From Bog-473 sp963721585 (lineage in GTDB: Bacteria > Actinomycetota > Acidimicrobiia > Acidimicrobiales > RAAP-2), in the NCBI GenBank assembly GCA_963721585.1, contig CAVRJN010000008.1, positions 1,302,001-1,366,000 on the forward strand: DNA of 64,000 nucleotides, written 5' to 3'. The translations under genes were made by a program, and so were the position numbers. The notes beneath the pieces are model-generated. The model was not told the origin of the DNA. It saw nothing but the letters and a program-made list of their open reading frames with translations, and did no database searches. Shown in pieces: positions 17,611 to 25,909 of the stretch. Positions within the stretch are counted from its first letter, which is position 1. The number at the start of each line of letters is the position of its first letter.

Positions 17611-18828
17611 TCAAGCCGAGTCGCGCTCGATCGGGCAGGTCATGCACCGAGGGCCGCCGCGTCCGCGGCCGAGTTCCTCGCCGGCAATCGTGACGACCTC
17701 AATCCCGTTCCTGCGCAACATCGTGTTGGTGTTGACGTTGCGCTCGTATCCCAGGACCACACCGGGGGCGACGGCGAGGTAATTCGTTCCGTCGTCCCAC
17801 TGTTCGCGCTCGGCAGCGCGGACGTCTTCGTCCGTCCGCAGAACGGTGACCTGATCGACCTCGAGTGCCCCGGCCAGGGTGTGCCAGAGGTCCTCATTCT
17901 GTGTCACGCTCAGACTGGACGGTGTATTTCCCCGCGTGACTGTCCAGCTGCGAAGGTTCTGGTCGAAGTAGGGGTACAGCACGAAGGTCGATGTGTCCAC
18001 CATCGACATCACTGTGTCGAGGTGCATGAAGGCGTGGCTGTGCGGCAGCTCGACGGCAATGACCCGGTCCGCCTGGTCGTGGCCGAACAGAGACTTTGCG
18101 ACCGTCTCCACGGCCATCGGCGTCGTCCGCTCGCCCATGCCGATCAGGACAGTCCGATGGCCGATGACGTGGACGTCGCCCCCTTCGATCGTGGCCGGTT
18201 GGTGCGGCATGTCGTCGTCGCCGTAGTAGACGGTGTACTTGGCGTCGAAGAGCGGGTGGTACTTGTAGATCGCCCTGGTGTGCAGGGTTTCTCTCTGACG
18301 AGCCGGCTTGGCCATCGGGTTGATTGTCACTCCGTTGTAGATCCAGCAGGAGTTGTCCCGCTGGAACAGATGGTTCGGGAGGGGCGCAAGGACGAAGTCG
18401 TCGGCCCGCAACATGTCCCACTTCAGGCTGTGCGCGCCGCTGGGGTGCAGATCGGCCTTCAGGACTCCGCCGACCAGGTAGTCGGCGAGCTGCTTCCCGT
18501 GCAGGTCCTCGAAGAGATCGCGGACGGGACCCACGAGCGACGGGCCTAGGTTCTCCGGCGTACACACCCGGTCAAGCACGAAAGCGCGTCCCTCGCCGAT
18601 CTCGAGTGTCTCGGCCAGCAGCTGCCCGTAGTAGTGGACGTGGACGCCCTTGTCCCGGAGAGCCTGGGCGAAGGCGTCGTGCTCCTCTCGCGCCTTCTTG
18701 GCCCACATGACATCGTCGAAGAGCAAGTCGCCGATGTTCTCCGGGGTCAGCCGGGAGAGCTCGAGACCGGGACGATGGACTATGGCCTCCCGGAGTTGAC
18801 CCACCTCTGAATCGACTTGAAAGTTCAC
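17611..18828 (-). CDS. arcA: Arginine deiminase
   Basis: A 405-residue guanidine-modifying enzyme that hydrolyses arginine to citrulline and ammonia. Family landmarks: VGQLREAIVHRPG at the start, the substrate-binding NHLFQRD, the catalytic Glu/His region EGGDVHVIG and HAFMHLDTVMS, and the nucleophile Cys395 in CMTCPI ten residues from the end. GTG start. It lies 39 bases downstream of the antiporter gene. Confidence 0.96.
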   Translation of the reverse strand: MNFQVDSEVGQLREAIVHRPGLELSRLTPENIGDLLFDDVMWAKKAREEHDAFAQALRDKGVHVHYYGQLLAETLEIGEGRAFVLDRVCTPENLGPSLVGPVRDLFEDLHGKQLADYLVGGVLKADLHPSGAHSLKWDMLRADDFVLAPLPNHLFQRDNSCWIYNGVTINPMAKPARQRETLHTRAIYKYHPLFDAKYTVYYGDDDMPHQPATIEGGDVHVIGHRTVLIGMGERTTPMAVETVAKSLFGHDQADRVIAVELPHSHAFMHLDTVMSMVDTSTFVLYPYFDQNLRSWTVTRGNTPSSLSVTQNEDLWHTLAGALEVDQVTVLRTDEDVRAAEREQWDDGTNYLAVAPGVVLGYERNVNTNTMLRRNGIEVVTIAGEELGRGRGGPRCMTCPIERDSA

Positions 18829-18867
18829 TGTGATCTCTTTTCCTTGCGGCGGCCGGACGCTGTCAGA

Positions 18868-20322
18868 TCAGGCCGATGCAGCAGGCTCGGCAACCGGCTG
18901 CTCGGGGAGCTCCATCGGCTCCTCGGTCTCGCCCAAACGCTGGCGGCGTGCGTTCAAGAAGGCGTACAGGATCAGGCCGGCCAGGATGACGACCAGTGCC
19001 TGGTAGACGACCTGGTAGCCCGAGGCGAATGTCACCCACATGGAGAACAGGACGCTGGCGCCGGCGACGAGGAGGTCTCGGGCCAGGGCCCAGCCGTTCA
19101 CTCGCCGACGACGGGAGACCAGGAAGGTCAGCTGCGCGATGGCGGACATGAAGTAGGGGATGGCAACCGTCACGACCGTGAGATCGACCAGGTAGGTGAA
19201 GACAGTCAGCCCCGAGGTGGTGTTGTAGCGCCAGAACATCAGGAGCGAAGGGAGAGCGGTGCCGACCAGGATGCCGAACCACGCCGTTCCTTTGCGGTCC
19301 GTCCAGGCGAACGGCCGCGGGAACATGTCGTCCTGGGCGATGGCCCTTGACGTCTCGGTCACGATCAAGGTCCAGCCGTTGAGGGCGCCGATTCCCGAGA
19401 TCACTGCGATGGCGGCGATGAACTTTCCGGCCCATGCCTCATGGGGGAAGATCGACTGGAAGGCATTGACGAACGGTGATCCGGTATTGATGAGCGTGTG
19501 GTGGGAGACCAGTCCCATCAGCACGGCGGTCACCAGCACGTAGAGAACAGCGCTCAGCGCCGTGCCGATCATCGACGCGCGCATGACGTTCACCCTGGGG
19601 TTCTTGACCCGCTTGGCAGTCATGGCCGCAGCCTCGACGCCGATGAAGGAGAAAAGGGCCACGCCGGCGGCGATGCCGATACCGGAATAGATGCTGCCAC
19701 CCGACGCGTTGAAGGCTCCGAAGTGGGCGTTCTCGACGAAGAACCAGCCGACGATCCCCACGAACAGAAGGGGCAGGAACTTCAACACGACGGTGACGTT
19801 CTGGAACCAGGCCATTTGGCGGATACCGACGAGATTGATGATTGCCGGCACCCACAGGCCGACCAGGGCAATCCCGAAGTTCTGCATTCCGGATGGATGC
19901 GTCCATCCGAAGAGGGCGTCGACGTAGAAGACCCAGGACGAGACGATGGCCGCATTTCCGGCCCACGCCTGGATCCAGTAGCACCAACCGACCAGGTAGC
20001 CGGCGAAATCGCCGAACTCGTGCCGGGAGTAGGCGTAGAGGCCACCGTCACTGTTGGGCACGCGCTTGGTCAGCTGCCCGAACAAGACCGCCAGGAGCAT
20101 CGCACCAACGGCGATGACCGCCAGCACGATGATGCCCATGGTGCCCGCTCCGGCGATCACCGCCGGCATCGTGAACACGCCGGTGCCGACGATGCTGCCG
20201 ATCACCAAGCCGGTTGCCGAGGTCAAGCCCAGCGTGTGGGCCTTCTTTTGGTTTCTCGGCGACAGTCCCGGTTCGAGGGGCGGCGAGTCTTTGACAGGCG
20301 GCCGGGCACTCGTGACAGTCAT
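18868..20322 (-). CDS. arcD: Arginine/ornithine antiporter-type APC permease
   Basis: A 484-residue amino acid-polyamine-organocation transporter with about 12 membrane helices. The helix-1 motif GSIVGTGVFTMP and the SFIGVEAAAMTAKRVKNPR segment mark the basic amino acid antiporter group. As first gene of the arc operon it would exchange arginine for ornithine across the membrane. ATG at 20322 follows AAAGGAGATC. Tandem boxes lie about 90 bases upstream. Confidence 0.9.
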   Translation of the reverse strand: MTVTSARPPVKDSPPLEPGLSPRNQKKAHTLGLTSATGLVIGSIVGTGVFTMPAVIAGAGTMGIIVLAVIAVGAMLLAVLFGQLTKRVPNSDGGLYAYSRHEFGDFAGYLVGWCYWIQAWAGNAAIVSSWVFYVDALFGWTHPSGMQNFGIALVGLWVPAIINLVGIRQMAWFQNVTVVLKFLPLLFVGIVGWFFVENAHFGAFNASGGSIYSGIGIAAGVALFSFIGVEAAAMTAKRVKNPRVNVMRASMIGTALSAVLYVLVTAVLMGLVSHHTLINTGSPFVNAFQSIFPHEAWAGKFIAAIAVISGIGALNGWTLIVTETSRAIAQDDMFPRPFAWTDRKGTAWFGILVGTALPSLLMFWRYNTTSGLTVFTYLVDLTVVTVAIPYFMSAIAQLTFLVSRRRRVNGWALARDLLVAGASVLFSMWVTFASGYQVVYQALVVILAGLILYAFLNARRQRLGETEEPMELPEQPVAEPAASA

Positions 20323-20405
20323 CGGGATCTCCTTTGGATGGGCCGCGGTCACTCCCGCGAGTCGGCGTTAGGTTGATCTTGAGATCCGAGCCGCCGGTTC
20401 CTCTA

Positions 20406-20441
20406 GGGACCAACGTCCTGACGAGCAGGGACGTTGGTGGT
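20406..20441. promoter_or_regulatory. Tandem DosR-type boxes, arc operon promoter
   Basis: GGGACCAACGTCCT (20406-20419) and GGGACGTTGGTGGT (20428-20441), centres 22 bp apart, upstream of arcD. The first is nearly identical to the box at 61546. They would place arginine fermentation under the DosR-like regulator. Confidence 0.8.
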
Positions 20442-20569
20442 CAATGGCACCCTTCCGAACAAATCGATTTTGCTGCCGGGAAGACTCCACCAACTCGACC
20501 TTCCAAGCCATGCGGGCGGGGAGTGGCGAAATAGGGACAATGGTCCTCCGGCGTTCACACCATCGACCC

Positions 20570-20807
20570 CTACCCATGCCGTTCCGTTTTCCATACCCTC
20601 AAGGGCGTGGTCATAAGACGCAGTTGTTCAGATGAACCCGTGTCATCCGCGAGTCCCGCCAACTCGAAGACGTCAACGAATACTTTGAGCAACTCGAGAA
20701 AGATGGCGTCGATACCCGCCTGGTCTTCGATTTCCGTCAGTAGCCGATCCCGGTGCTTCGGATCGCGCAGATCAGTCGCTATCCCTCGAGGACGTGAGTC
20801 TTGACAT
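20570..20807 (-). CDS. Possible small helical protein, apparent frameshift
   Basis: A minus-strand frame ending at 20570 encodes a helical, acidic stretch (RDRLLTEIEDQAGIDAIFLE..) with coding-like composition but has no start of its own. Removing one base near 20775 links it to an ATG at 20807, giving about 78 residues. That ATG overlaps the 5' end of the divergent gene at 20794, so one of the two starts must be wrong. Uncertain, unknown family. Confidence 0.3.
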
Positions 20808-21114
20808 GTATGCCGACATACTCTCCAGCGTGCTGAGCGACTGGGTTGACGAACTGAGCGGTGAGGCACTGATCGAATTCGCACAGGTATGTCGGACGCA
20901 AATGCTCGAATCAGCCCGTGACACCGCCGCCGTCGCCTTGGCAGCAGAACTCTCGTACGACCGCGCGCTCCTCAAAGTCTGCGAGGCCCATGGAATTGGA
21001 ACCTCGACACGCCGGTTCTCTCGGCCCGGCGAAGAGCGCTCGCGGCTCGAAAAGGAGCTCAGAGCCATCGGCGTCGATCTCGTCGCCCTGCCAGGGAACT
21101 GGCCAGACGGCTAA
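20794..21114 (+). CDS. Hypothetical 106-residue protein beside dosR
   Basis: A mostly helical, acidic protein (ADILSSVLSDWVDELSGEAL...), no membrane segment or known motif. GTG at 20794 or ATG at 20806 could start it. It converges on dosR and ends three bases after the regulator's stop begins. Function not recognised. Confidence 0.6.
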   Translation: MSLDMYADILSSVLSDWVDELSGEALIEFAQVCRTQMLESARDTAAVALAAELSYDRALLKVCEAHGIGTSTRRFSRPGEERSRLEKELRAIGVDLVALPGNWPDG

Positions 21115-21770
21115 GACTGGGCCTCAGGAGCGTCCTTTGCCACCTTGAGCTTGGTGGCATAGATCGCCGCTTCCGTGCGGCTCGACATCTTGAGTTTGCG
21201 CAAAAGGCCAGTGATGTAGTTCTTCACGGTGTGCTCGGCGAGAAACATGGACTCGGCGATCTGCCGGTTGGTCTGCCCTTCGGCGATGAGGTCGAGGATC
21301 CGCTGCTCTTGGGGGGTGAGAGCCTGGAACTCGGGGTTCGTCTTCGGCGGATTCGAGATGCGCTCGACGACCCGCGACACGATCCGCGGGTCCATCAGGC
21401 TCTCCCCGTCCGCAACGCGGTGGACGTCGCTGATCAGGTCGCGAGCCTTGATCTGCTTGAGCACGTAGCCGGCAGCTCCCGCCATCACACTGGCGAAGAT
21501 CGCTTCATCGTCGGCGAAGCTGGTGAGCATCAGGCAGATCAGATCGGGCATTATGGACCGTACGTCCCGGCAGACCTCAATGCCGCTGCTCCCCTCCAGC
21601 CGGACGTCGAGAATGGCGACGTCCGGCTTGGCGAGAGGGATCCGCTCCATCGCCTCGGCCGCCGTGGCCGCCTCACCGACGACCTGTATGTCGTCGTCGG
21701 ACTCCAGGAGCAGCCGGATCCCCTCTCGGACCAGCTCATGGTCATCAAGGAGAAACACGCGGATCGTCAT
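21111..21770 (-). CDS. dosR: DosR/DevR-like response regulator (NarL family)
   Basis: A 219-residue two-component regulator. The receiver domain has acidic Asp9-Asp10, phosphoacceptor Asp55 (AILDVRLEG) and the conserved LTS and GYVLKQIK segments. The C-terminal LuxR-type helix-turn-helix reads TNRQIAESMFLAEHTVKNYI. The match to M. tuberculosis DosR is close throughout, including MFLAExTVKNY; the DNA-contacting Lys182 and Asn183 equivalents are kept, while the Lys179 equivalent is His. It is divergent from the kinase gene. It is the obvious candidate to bind the palindromes spread through this window. The symbol rests on homology plus the boxes. Confidence 0.88.
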   Translation of the reverse strand: MTIRVFLLDDHELVREGIRLLLESDDDIQVVGEAATAAEAMERIPLAKPDVAILDVRLEGSSGIEVCRDVRSIMPDLICLMLTSFADDEAIFASVMAGAAGYVLKQIKARDLISDVHRVADGESLMDPRIVSRVVERISNPPKTNPEFQALTPQEQRILDLIAEGQTNRQIAESMFLAEHTVKNYITGLLRKLKMSSRTEAAIYATKLKVAKDAPEAQS

Positions 21771-21860
21771 CCCGCTATTGTGCCAGCGTCGGCCCCTCGG
21801 TCGTTCACTTTCCGGATTTTCCCCGCTCCACGCTCATCCACGCTGAGTACGATCTCGGTT

Positions 21861-22988
21861 GTGCCATACCACCGGATCAGCGATCCCGAGAAGTTGGGTC
21901 GCCTGATGGACGCGGTGCTCATGATCGAGGCCGACATTCGACTCCCCGTCCTGTTGGGTCACCTGGTCGAAGAAGCCCGGACGCTCGCGGGTGCCCGCTA
22001 CGGCGCTCTGGGTGTGCTCAACGAGGCCCGGACGGGTCTCGAGCAGTTCCTGACCGTCGGCTTGAGCGAATCGGAGGAGCAGGCCATCGGTCCCCGTCCG
22101 ACCGGTCGAGGTGTCCTCGGACTCTTGATCACCGATCCTGCCCCACTTCGGTTACACGAGCTCGGCGCGCATGACCTCAGCTACGGGTTCCCCGCAAACC
22201 ATCCGCCGATGCAATCCTTTCTCGGAGTGCCCATTAGGGCGAGAGGAGAGGTCTTCGGTAACCTGTATCTCACGGACAAGGTCGGGGCGGACGACTTCAC
22301 CGATGAAGATGAAGCCCTCGTAGAAGCTCTGGCTCTCGCTGCAGGCATCGCGATCGACAACACCCGTCTGCACGACCGCGTTCGCACGATGAGCGTCCTC
22401 GACGACCGAGAGCGGATCGGTCGCGACCTCCACGACAAGGTGGTGCAGCGCTTGTTCGCAGTCGGCATGGCCCTCCAGGGTGCCGTTCGCCTTCCAGATC
22501 TCGACCTCGTGCGGAATCGGATCGACAAGGTGGTGAACGACCTCGACGCCACCATTTCTGAGATCCGTACCACGATCTTCGAACTTGGTGACAGCGCGCT
22601 GCCCGGAGGGCTCCGTCAGGCTGTCGTCGGTCTGGCGGACGAGCTTGCCCCTACCGTTGGCGTCCGTCCTGAACTCACGTTTGAAGGCGTCATCGACAAT
22701 GCCATTCCTCAACAGACGGCCGATCATCTGCTGTCGGTATTGCGTGAATTGCTCTCGAATGTCGGCAAGCACGCGTATGCGACTCGTGTTCTTGTCGTCT
22801 TGACCGTTGTCGACGACGCCGTCGTGCTCGAGGTTGTCGACAACGGTGTCGGCTTTGCTCCGGCTGCCGACGGCGGGGGACTCGGGCTGACGAACCTTCG
22901 GGGCCGCGCTGAGAAGTTGGGTGGGACGTTCAACATTCAGGTGGTGGGGAGCGGCGGGACGAGGGCCACCTGGCGTGTTCCTATCTAG
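21861..22988 (+). CDS. dosS: DosS/DosT-like GAF sensor histidine kinase
   Basis: A 375-residue kinase with a single GAF domain (about residues 25-170), HisKA_3 dimerisation helix with phosphoacceptor His191 (GRDLHDKVVQRLF) and a HATPase domain (ELLSNVGKHA, DNGVGF). The GAF domain matches the heme GAF-A of mycobacterial DosS. His114 in NHPPMQSFLGVP corresponds to the heme ligand His149, and Tyr136 in LYLTDK to distal Tyr171. The position of DosS Glu87 is Gly51, as reported for DosT. The second GAF of the mycobacterial kinases is absent. GTG at 21861 chosen; start uncertain. A heme-based oxygen/NO/CO sensor is inferred. Confidence 0.87.
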   Translation: MPYHRISDPEKLGRLMDAVLMIEADIRLPVLLGHLVEEARTLAGARYGALGVLNEARTGLEQFLTVGLSESEEQAIGPRPTGRGVLGLLITDPAPLRLHELGAHDLSYGFPANHPPMQSFLGVPIRARGEVFGNLYLTDKVGADDFTDEDEALVEALALAAGIAIDNTRLHDRVRTMSVLDDRERIGRDLHDKVVQRLFAVGMALQGAVRLPDLDLVRNRIDKVVNDLDATISEIRTTIFELGDSALPGGLRQAVVGLADELAPTVGVRPELTFEGVIDNAIPQQTADHLLSVLRELLSNVGKHAYATRVLVVLTVVDDAVVLEVVDNGVGFAPAADGGGLGLTNLRGRAEKLGGTFNIQVVGSGGTRATWRVPI

Positions 22989-23536
22989 GTGCTCGGGACG
23001 GCATCGATGTTCGAAGCGATGTTCATCGCTATCTCGACGGTGTCCGATCCACTCGCTGACGACAGCGCGAATCCAGCCTCTCGAAAGACTGAGAGCATCG
23101 TCGCGTCTTCCAACACTACCTCGGCATTGAACTGCGCGACACCCGCCATCCTGGCGAGATGGGCTAACCGGCTGAGCAATTCGGAGGCGATGTACTGGTG
23201 TTGGAATGCGTCTCCAACCACGAATGCCACCTTTGCTTGCCGTGGGTCGCAGAGTCGGTCATAGCGCCCCACGGCGACGAGCGCACCGCTGACCTCGACC
23301 ACGAGAGCGGCGCTGTCCACTCCGTCGACGCAGGTCAAATGCTTGATCTCGTCTGCCCAGAGAGCCGGGTGCGGGGCGAGGTAGCGGAAGAAGCAAGACC
23401 GGTCGGAAAGATTCCGGTGGAACTCCGCAAGCCCGGCACCGTCGTCTGGGGAGATAGGCCGGACGAGAGCATCGGTGCCATCGCACAGGGAGATCACGTC
23501 CCCTCTGTGTGATTGAGTTCTAAACGGCGCATCCAT
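22985..23536 (-). CDS. GNAT acetyltransferase-like protein
   Basis: A 183-residue GNAT fold protein (DALVRPISPDDGAGLAEFHRNLSDRSCFFRYL, then AKVAFVVGDAFQHQYIASELL). Its family resembles the acetyltransferase domain of Pat-type protein lysine acetylases, like the gene at 61616, but the acetyl-CoA pyrophosphate loop is poorly kept (QHQYIASELL instead of QxxGxG), so catalytic activity is doubtful. Its stop overlaps the dosS stop by four bases. ATG at 23536 lies exactly 43.5 bases from the centre of the proximal box, without a Shine-Dalgarno, suggesting a leaderless transcript. Confidence 0.75.
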   Translation of the reverse strand: MDAPFRTQSHRGDVISLCDGTDALVRPISPDDGAGLAEFHRNLSDRSCFFRYLAPHPALWADEIKHLTCVDGVDSAALVVEVSGALVAVGRYDRLCDPRQAKVAFVVGDAFQHQYIASELLSRLAHLARMAGVAQFNAEVVLEDATMLSVFREAGFALSSASGSDTVEIAMNIASNIDAVPST

Positions 23537-23572
23537 ACTCTTGACCTTGCCCGAATCGCCGGCAGACCGGTA

Positions 23573-23607
23573 GGGAGTTTGGTCCGCGGCCCAAGGCCCT
23601 TGGTCCT
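23573..23607. promoter_or_regulatory. Tandem DosR-type boxes, GNAT gene promoter
   Basis: GGGAGTTTGGTCCG (23573-23586) and AGGCCCTTGGTCCT (23594-23607), centres 21 bp apart. They face the minus-strand GNAT gene and are independent of the next pair, which faces the usp gene. Confidence 0.65.
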
Positions 23608-23637
23608 GAATCCGGGTCGCTGGTCATACACGAGAAC

Positions 23638-23673
23638 GGGACCCCCTTCCCTGCCCCCTGGGACCTAGGTCCC
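23638..23673. promoter_or_regulatory. Tandem DosR-type boxes, usp promoter
   Basis: GGGACCCCCTTCCC (23638-23651) and the perfect palindrome GGGACCTAGGTCCC (23660-23673), centres 22 bp apart. The proximal centre is 43.5 bases before the ATG of the usp gene at 23710. Confidence 0.85.
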
Positions 23674-23709
23674 TAGCTCTCACCCCTCCTGACCAGGCAG
23701 CATGAATAT

Positions 23710-24165
23710 ATGCCCACGCCGACGAGCAGCGAGGCTGTACCGGAACACCAACGCGAACTCCGGGTCGTTGTGGGCGTCGACGGCTCTGAATGTGGCACGC
23801 GAGCTCTTGCGTTTGCAGCTCATGAGGCGGCGCTGCGCGGTGCGCTGCTCGAGGTCGTGAGCGCCTACGAGGAAATTCCGTACGTGATGGCCTGGCCCGT
23901 TGTGCCCTTGGGCCCCGACGAGGCGACCGCCGGGGCGATCGTGGACGAGTCCTTGGCGCAGGTCCAAGAGGTCGAGCCCCAGATCGTGAGCAAGGGTGAA
24001 ATTCGATTCGGCCCAGCGGGGAATGTGCTCGTCGAAGCCAGCCGGGGTGCGGTACTGCTGGTCGTCGGATCCCGCGGCCGCGGTCAGGTGGCCGGCCTCC
24101 TCCTCGGATCGGTGTCGGAACACTGTGTGCACCATGCAGCTACGCCGATCACGGTGGTGCGCTGA
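23710..24165 (+). CDS. Universal stress protein
   Basis: A 151-residue single-domain Usp: VVVGVDGSECGTRAL at the start and SRGRGQVAGLLLGSVSEHC as the ATP-binding GxxGx9GS loop. It lies beside the dosRS pair behind a perfect box, the position that Rv3134c (also a Usp) holds next to devR in M. tuberculosis. No Shine-Dalgarno at usual spacing; leaderless translation is likely. Confidence 0.92.
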   Translation: MPTPTSSEAVPEHQRELRVVVGVDGSECGTRALAFAAHEAALRGALLEVVSAYEEIPYVMAWPVVPLGPDEATAGAIVDESLAQVQEVEPQIVSKGEIRFGPAGNVLVEASRGAVLLVVGSRGRGQVAGLLLGSVSEHCVHHAATPITVVR

Positions 24166-24489
24166 CTTTGATGACTTCTGCTGTGGCTGCCAGGATGCCC
24201 ACCGCCGATCCTCCCCTGACGGTCTTCGGGGAGATGCCCCGGCTGAAGCGCTCACGGAGATCGATAGCGTGCTCGATACGTGGTCTGGCCGGCGGAGAGC
24301 CTTGCCGCCGCCAGGGCGAGGCGGCCGGACTCCTACCCCGATGTTCGGCTGGATCTCGACGTGCTCACATGAACAGGAGAGCGGCAGAGAGCTCCCACGA
24401 GCGTGAACGGTGCTGGGTGTCCCGGTCCGTCCGACGCTCAGAGAGCCCATTCGCTCAATCGGGGAACGGGGATGTGAGGAGCACACTTC
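24166..24489. other. Gap with a possible degraded fragment
   Basis: No intact gene. A plus-strand stretch around 24210-24370 has coding-like segments in two frames (AEALTEIDSVLDTWSGRR, then SYPDVRLDLDVLT) vaguely like the middle of a Usp, but too short to assign. No box seen. Confidence 0.3.
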
Positions 24490-24927
24490 ATGCCCGAGAT
24501 TGAGGAACCACTCGTGACCAGCAAGATCGTCGTTGGCGTCGATGGGTCCGATGGATCCGCCAGAGCGGTCGATTGGGCCATTGCGGAGGCGACGCGGTAT
24601 CCGGCCGTCCTCGAGCTCGCGACCGCCTGGATGTTCCCCATGGCATTGGGCTACGTCTTTGCCAAGACGCCTGTTGAGGTACGACAGCAGGTTGAACGGA
24701 TCGCCGAGATGTCGGTGTCTCACGTGGCAGAAGTCGCACCCGAAGTCGTCGTCAGGTCGACGTTGCGCGAAGCGGAAGCTGGGCCAGCGCTAGTCGAATT
24801 GAGCACGGGAGCTGATCTGCTCGTCGTCGGATCGCGAGGACATGGTGGGATCCATGAGTTGCTCCTGGGTTCGGTCGGCACCTACTGCGCTCGACACGCC
24901 CATTGCCCCATCGTGATCGTCCGCTAG
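24490..24927 (+). CDS. Universal stress protein
   Basis: A 145-residue Usp with KIVVGVDGSDGSARAV and the nucleotide loop SRGHGGIHELLLGSVGTYC. The ATG follows GTGAGGAGCACACTTC. No DosR-type box was found in the preceding 300 bases, so unlike its neighbours it may be constitutive or read through from the upstream usp. Confidence 0.9.
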   Translation: MPEIEEPLVTSKIVVGVDGSDGSARAVDWAIAEATRYPAVLELATAWMFPMALGYVFAKTPVEVRQQVERIAEMSVSHVAEVAPEVVVRSTLREAEAGPALVELSTGADLLVVGSRGHGGIHELLLGSVGTYCARHAHCPIVIVR

Positions 24928-25035
24928 GTCGAGTTCCGGAGTGACGCCCCGGACTGCCGCCGACTCGCCTGGCACTCTTGTGAGAGTGACCACCGGCAGG
25001 CAGCCCCCAGCACCTGGGCGCCTCATGCCGATACA

Positions 25036-25071
25036 AAGACCAAGGTCACCCCTCATCAGGACCATTCTCCC
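25036..25071. promoter_or_regulatory. Tandem DosR-type boxes, XRE-flavin protein promoter
   Basis: AAGACCAAGGTCAC (25036-25049) and AGGACCATTCTCCC (25058-25071), centres 22 bp apart. The proximal centre is 43.5 bases before the ATG at 25108. Probably serves the phosphoketolase as well. Confidence 0.65.
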
Positions 25072-25107
25072 TATGGACTCGCCCGTCGCCCGATCACAAT
25101 GGACCTC

Positions 25108-25824
25108 ATGACAGCGACTCCTCCCTCCAAAGTGGCAACGGAGGCCCAAGCCCCTTCTGCCAGACTCTCCGGTCCAAGCGACGTGGCCCGGCGGGTAATC
25201 CACCGTCGAAAGGAGCTTGGCCTCACTCCCGAGGAGCTGGCCCAGCGGGTGGGTGTCGATCCCACGTATTTCAAGTACTTCGAGCAAAATGCCGACGCCC
25301 GCTTGAGTGCCGGAACCTTGAATCTGCTCGCGCTCGCCCTCGACACGACTCCCATCGCCCTTTCCGGGGGCGATGTCGACCGCGCCCCCGGAAGGGGTAG
25401 AGCGGGTCGCCACCCCTCACTCGACACTCTGGAGAGGGAGCAGTGTGACGCACACTTGGCCGCAGGCGGCGTAGGACGAATCGTCTTCGCCACAGAGAGG
25501 GGGCCCGTAGCCCTTCCCGTCAACTTCGAGTTCACGGACGGGAATGTGATATTCAGCACCGACCAGGTAAAGGCCGATCACCTCGAGACACTTCCGATGG
25601 TCGGATTCGAAATCGACCGTGTCGATGAGGCTTTCAGCGAGGGATGGAGCGTGCTCGTCAGCGGGCCGGCACACCGAGTCATCGATTCCGACGAGTTGCA
25701 GCAGCTCTCGTCTCTCGACCTCGAGGCGTGGGCCGGTGGCGACCGCCACGCATTGGTAAGGATCACGCCCGTCACCGTGACCGGTCGCGTCATTGTGCAC
25801 ACCTCTCTTCCTGATGAAGATTGA
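25108..25824 (+). CDS. XRE helix-turn-helix fused to a PNPOx-like flavin-binding domain
   Basis: A 238-residue fusion. Residues about 22-80 form an XRE-type HTH (VIHRRKELGLTPEELAQRVG..); residues about 105-235 are a pyridoxamine-5'-phosphate-oxidase-like split barrel (AAGGVGRIVFATERGPVALPVNF.., IDRVDEAFSEGWSVLVSG). Such fusions are common in actinobacteria and may be flavin- or F420-responsive regulators; activity is unproven. ATG 25108 is preferred over 25099 because it keeps the 43.5-base spacing to the box seen at other genes. The phosphoketolase follows 86 bases later. Confidence 0.82.
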   Translation: MTATPPSKVATEAQAPSARLSGPSDVARRVIHRRKELGLTPEELAQRVGVDPTYFKYFEQNADARLSAGTLNLLALALDTTPIALSGGDVDRAPGRGRAGRHPSLDTLEREQCDAHLAAGGVGRIVFATERGPVALPVNFEFTDGNVIFSTDQVKADHLETLPMVGFEIDRVDEAFSEGWSVLVSGPAHRVIDSDELQQLSSLDLEAWAGGDRHALVRITPVTVTGRVIVHTSLPDED

Positions 25825-25909
25825 GGCGGTGCCGACGCGTTCGAAGCAGGAGGCCATCGACTCCAGGGAGAGCCTCGTGCGAGGCGATCATGGGGCAGGC
25901 TGATTGGCC

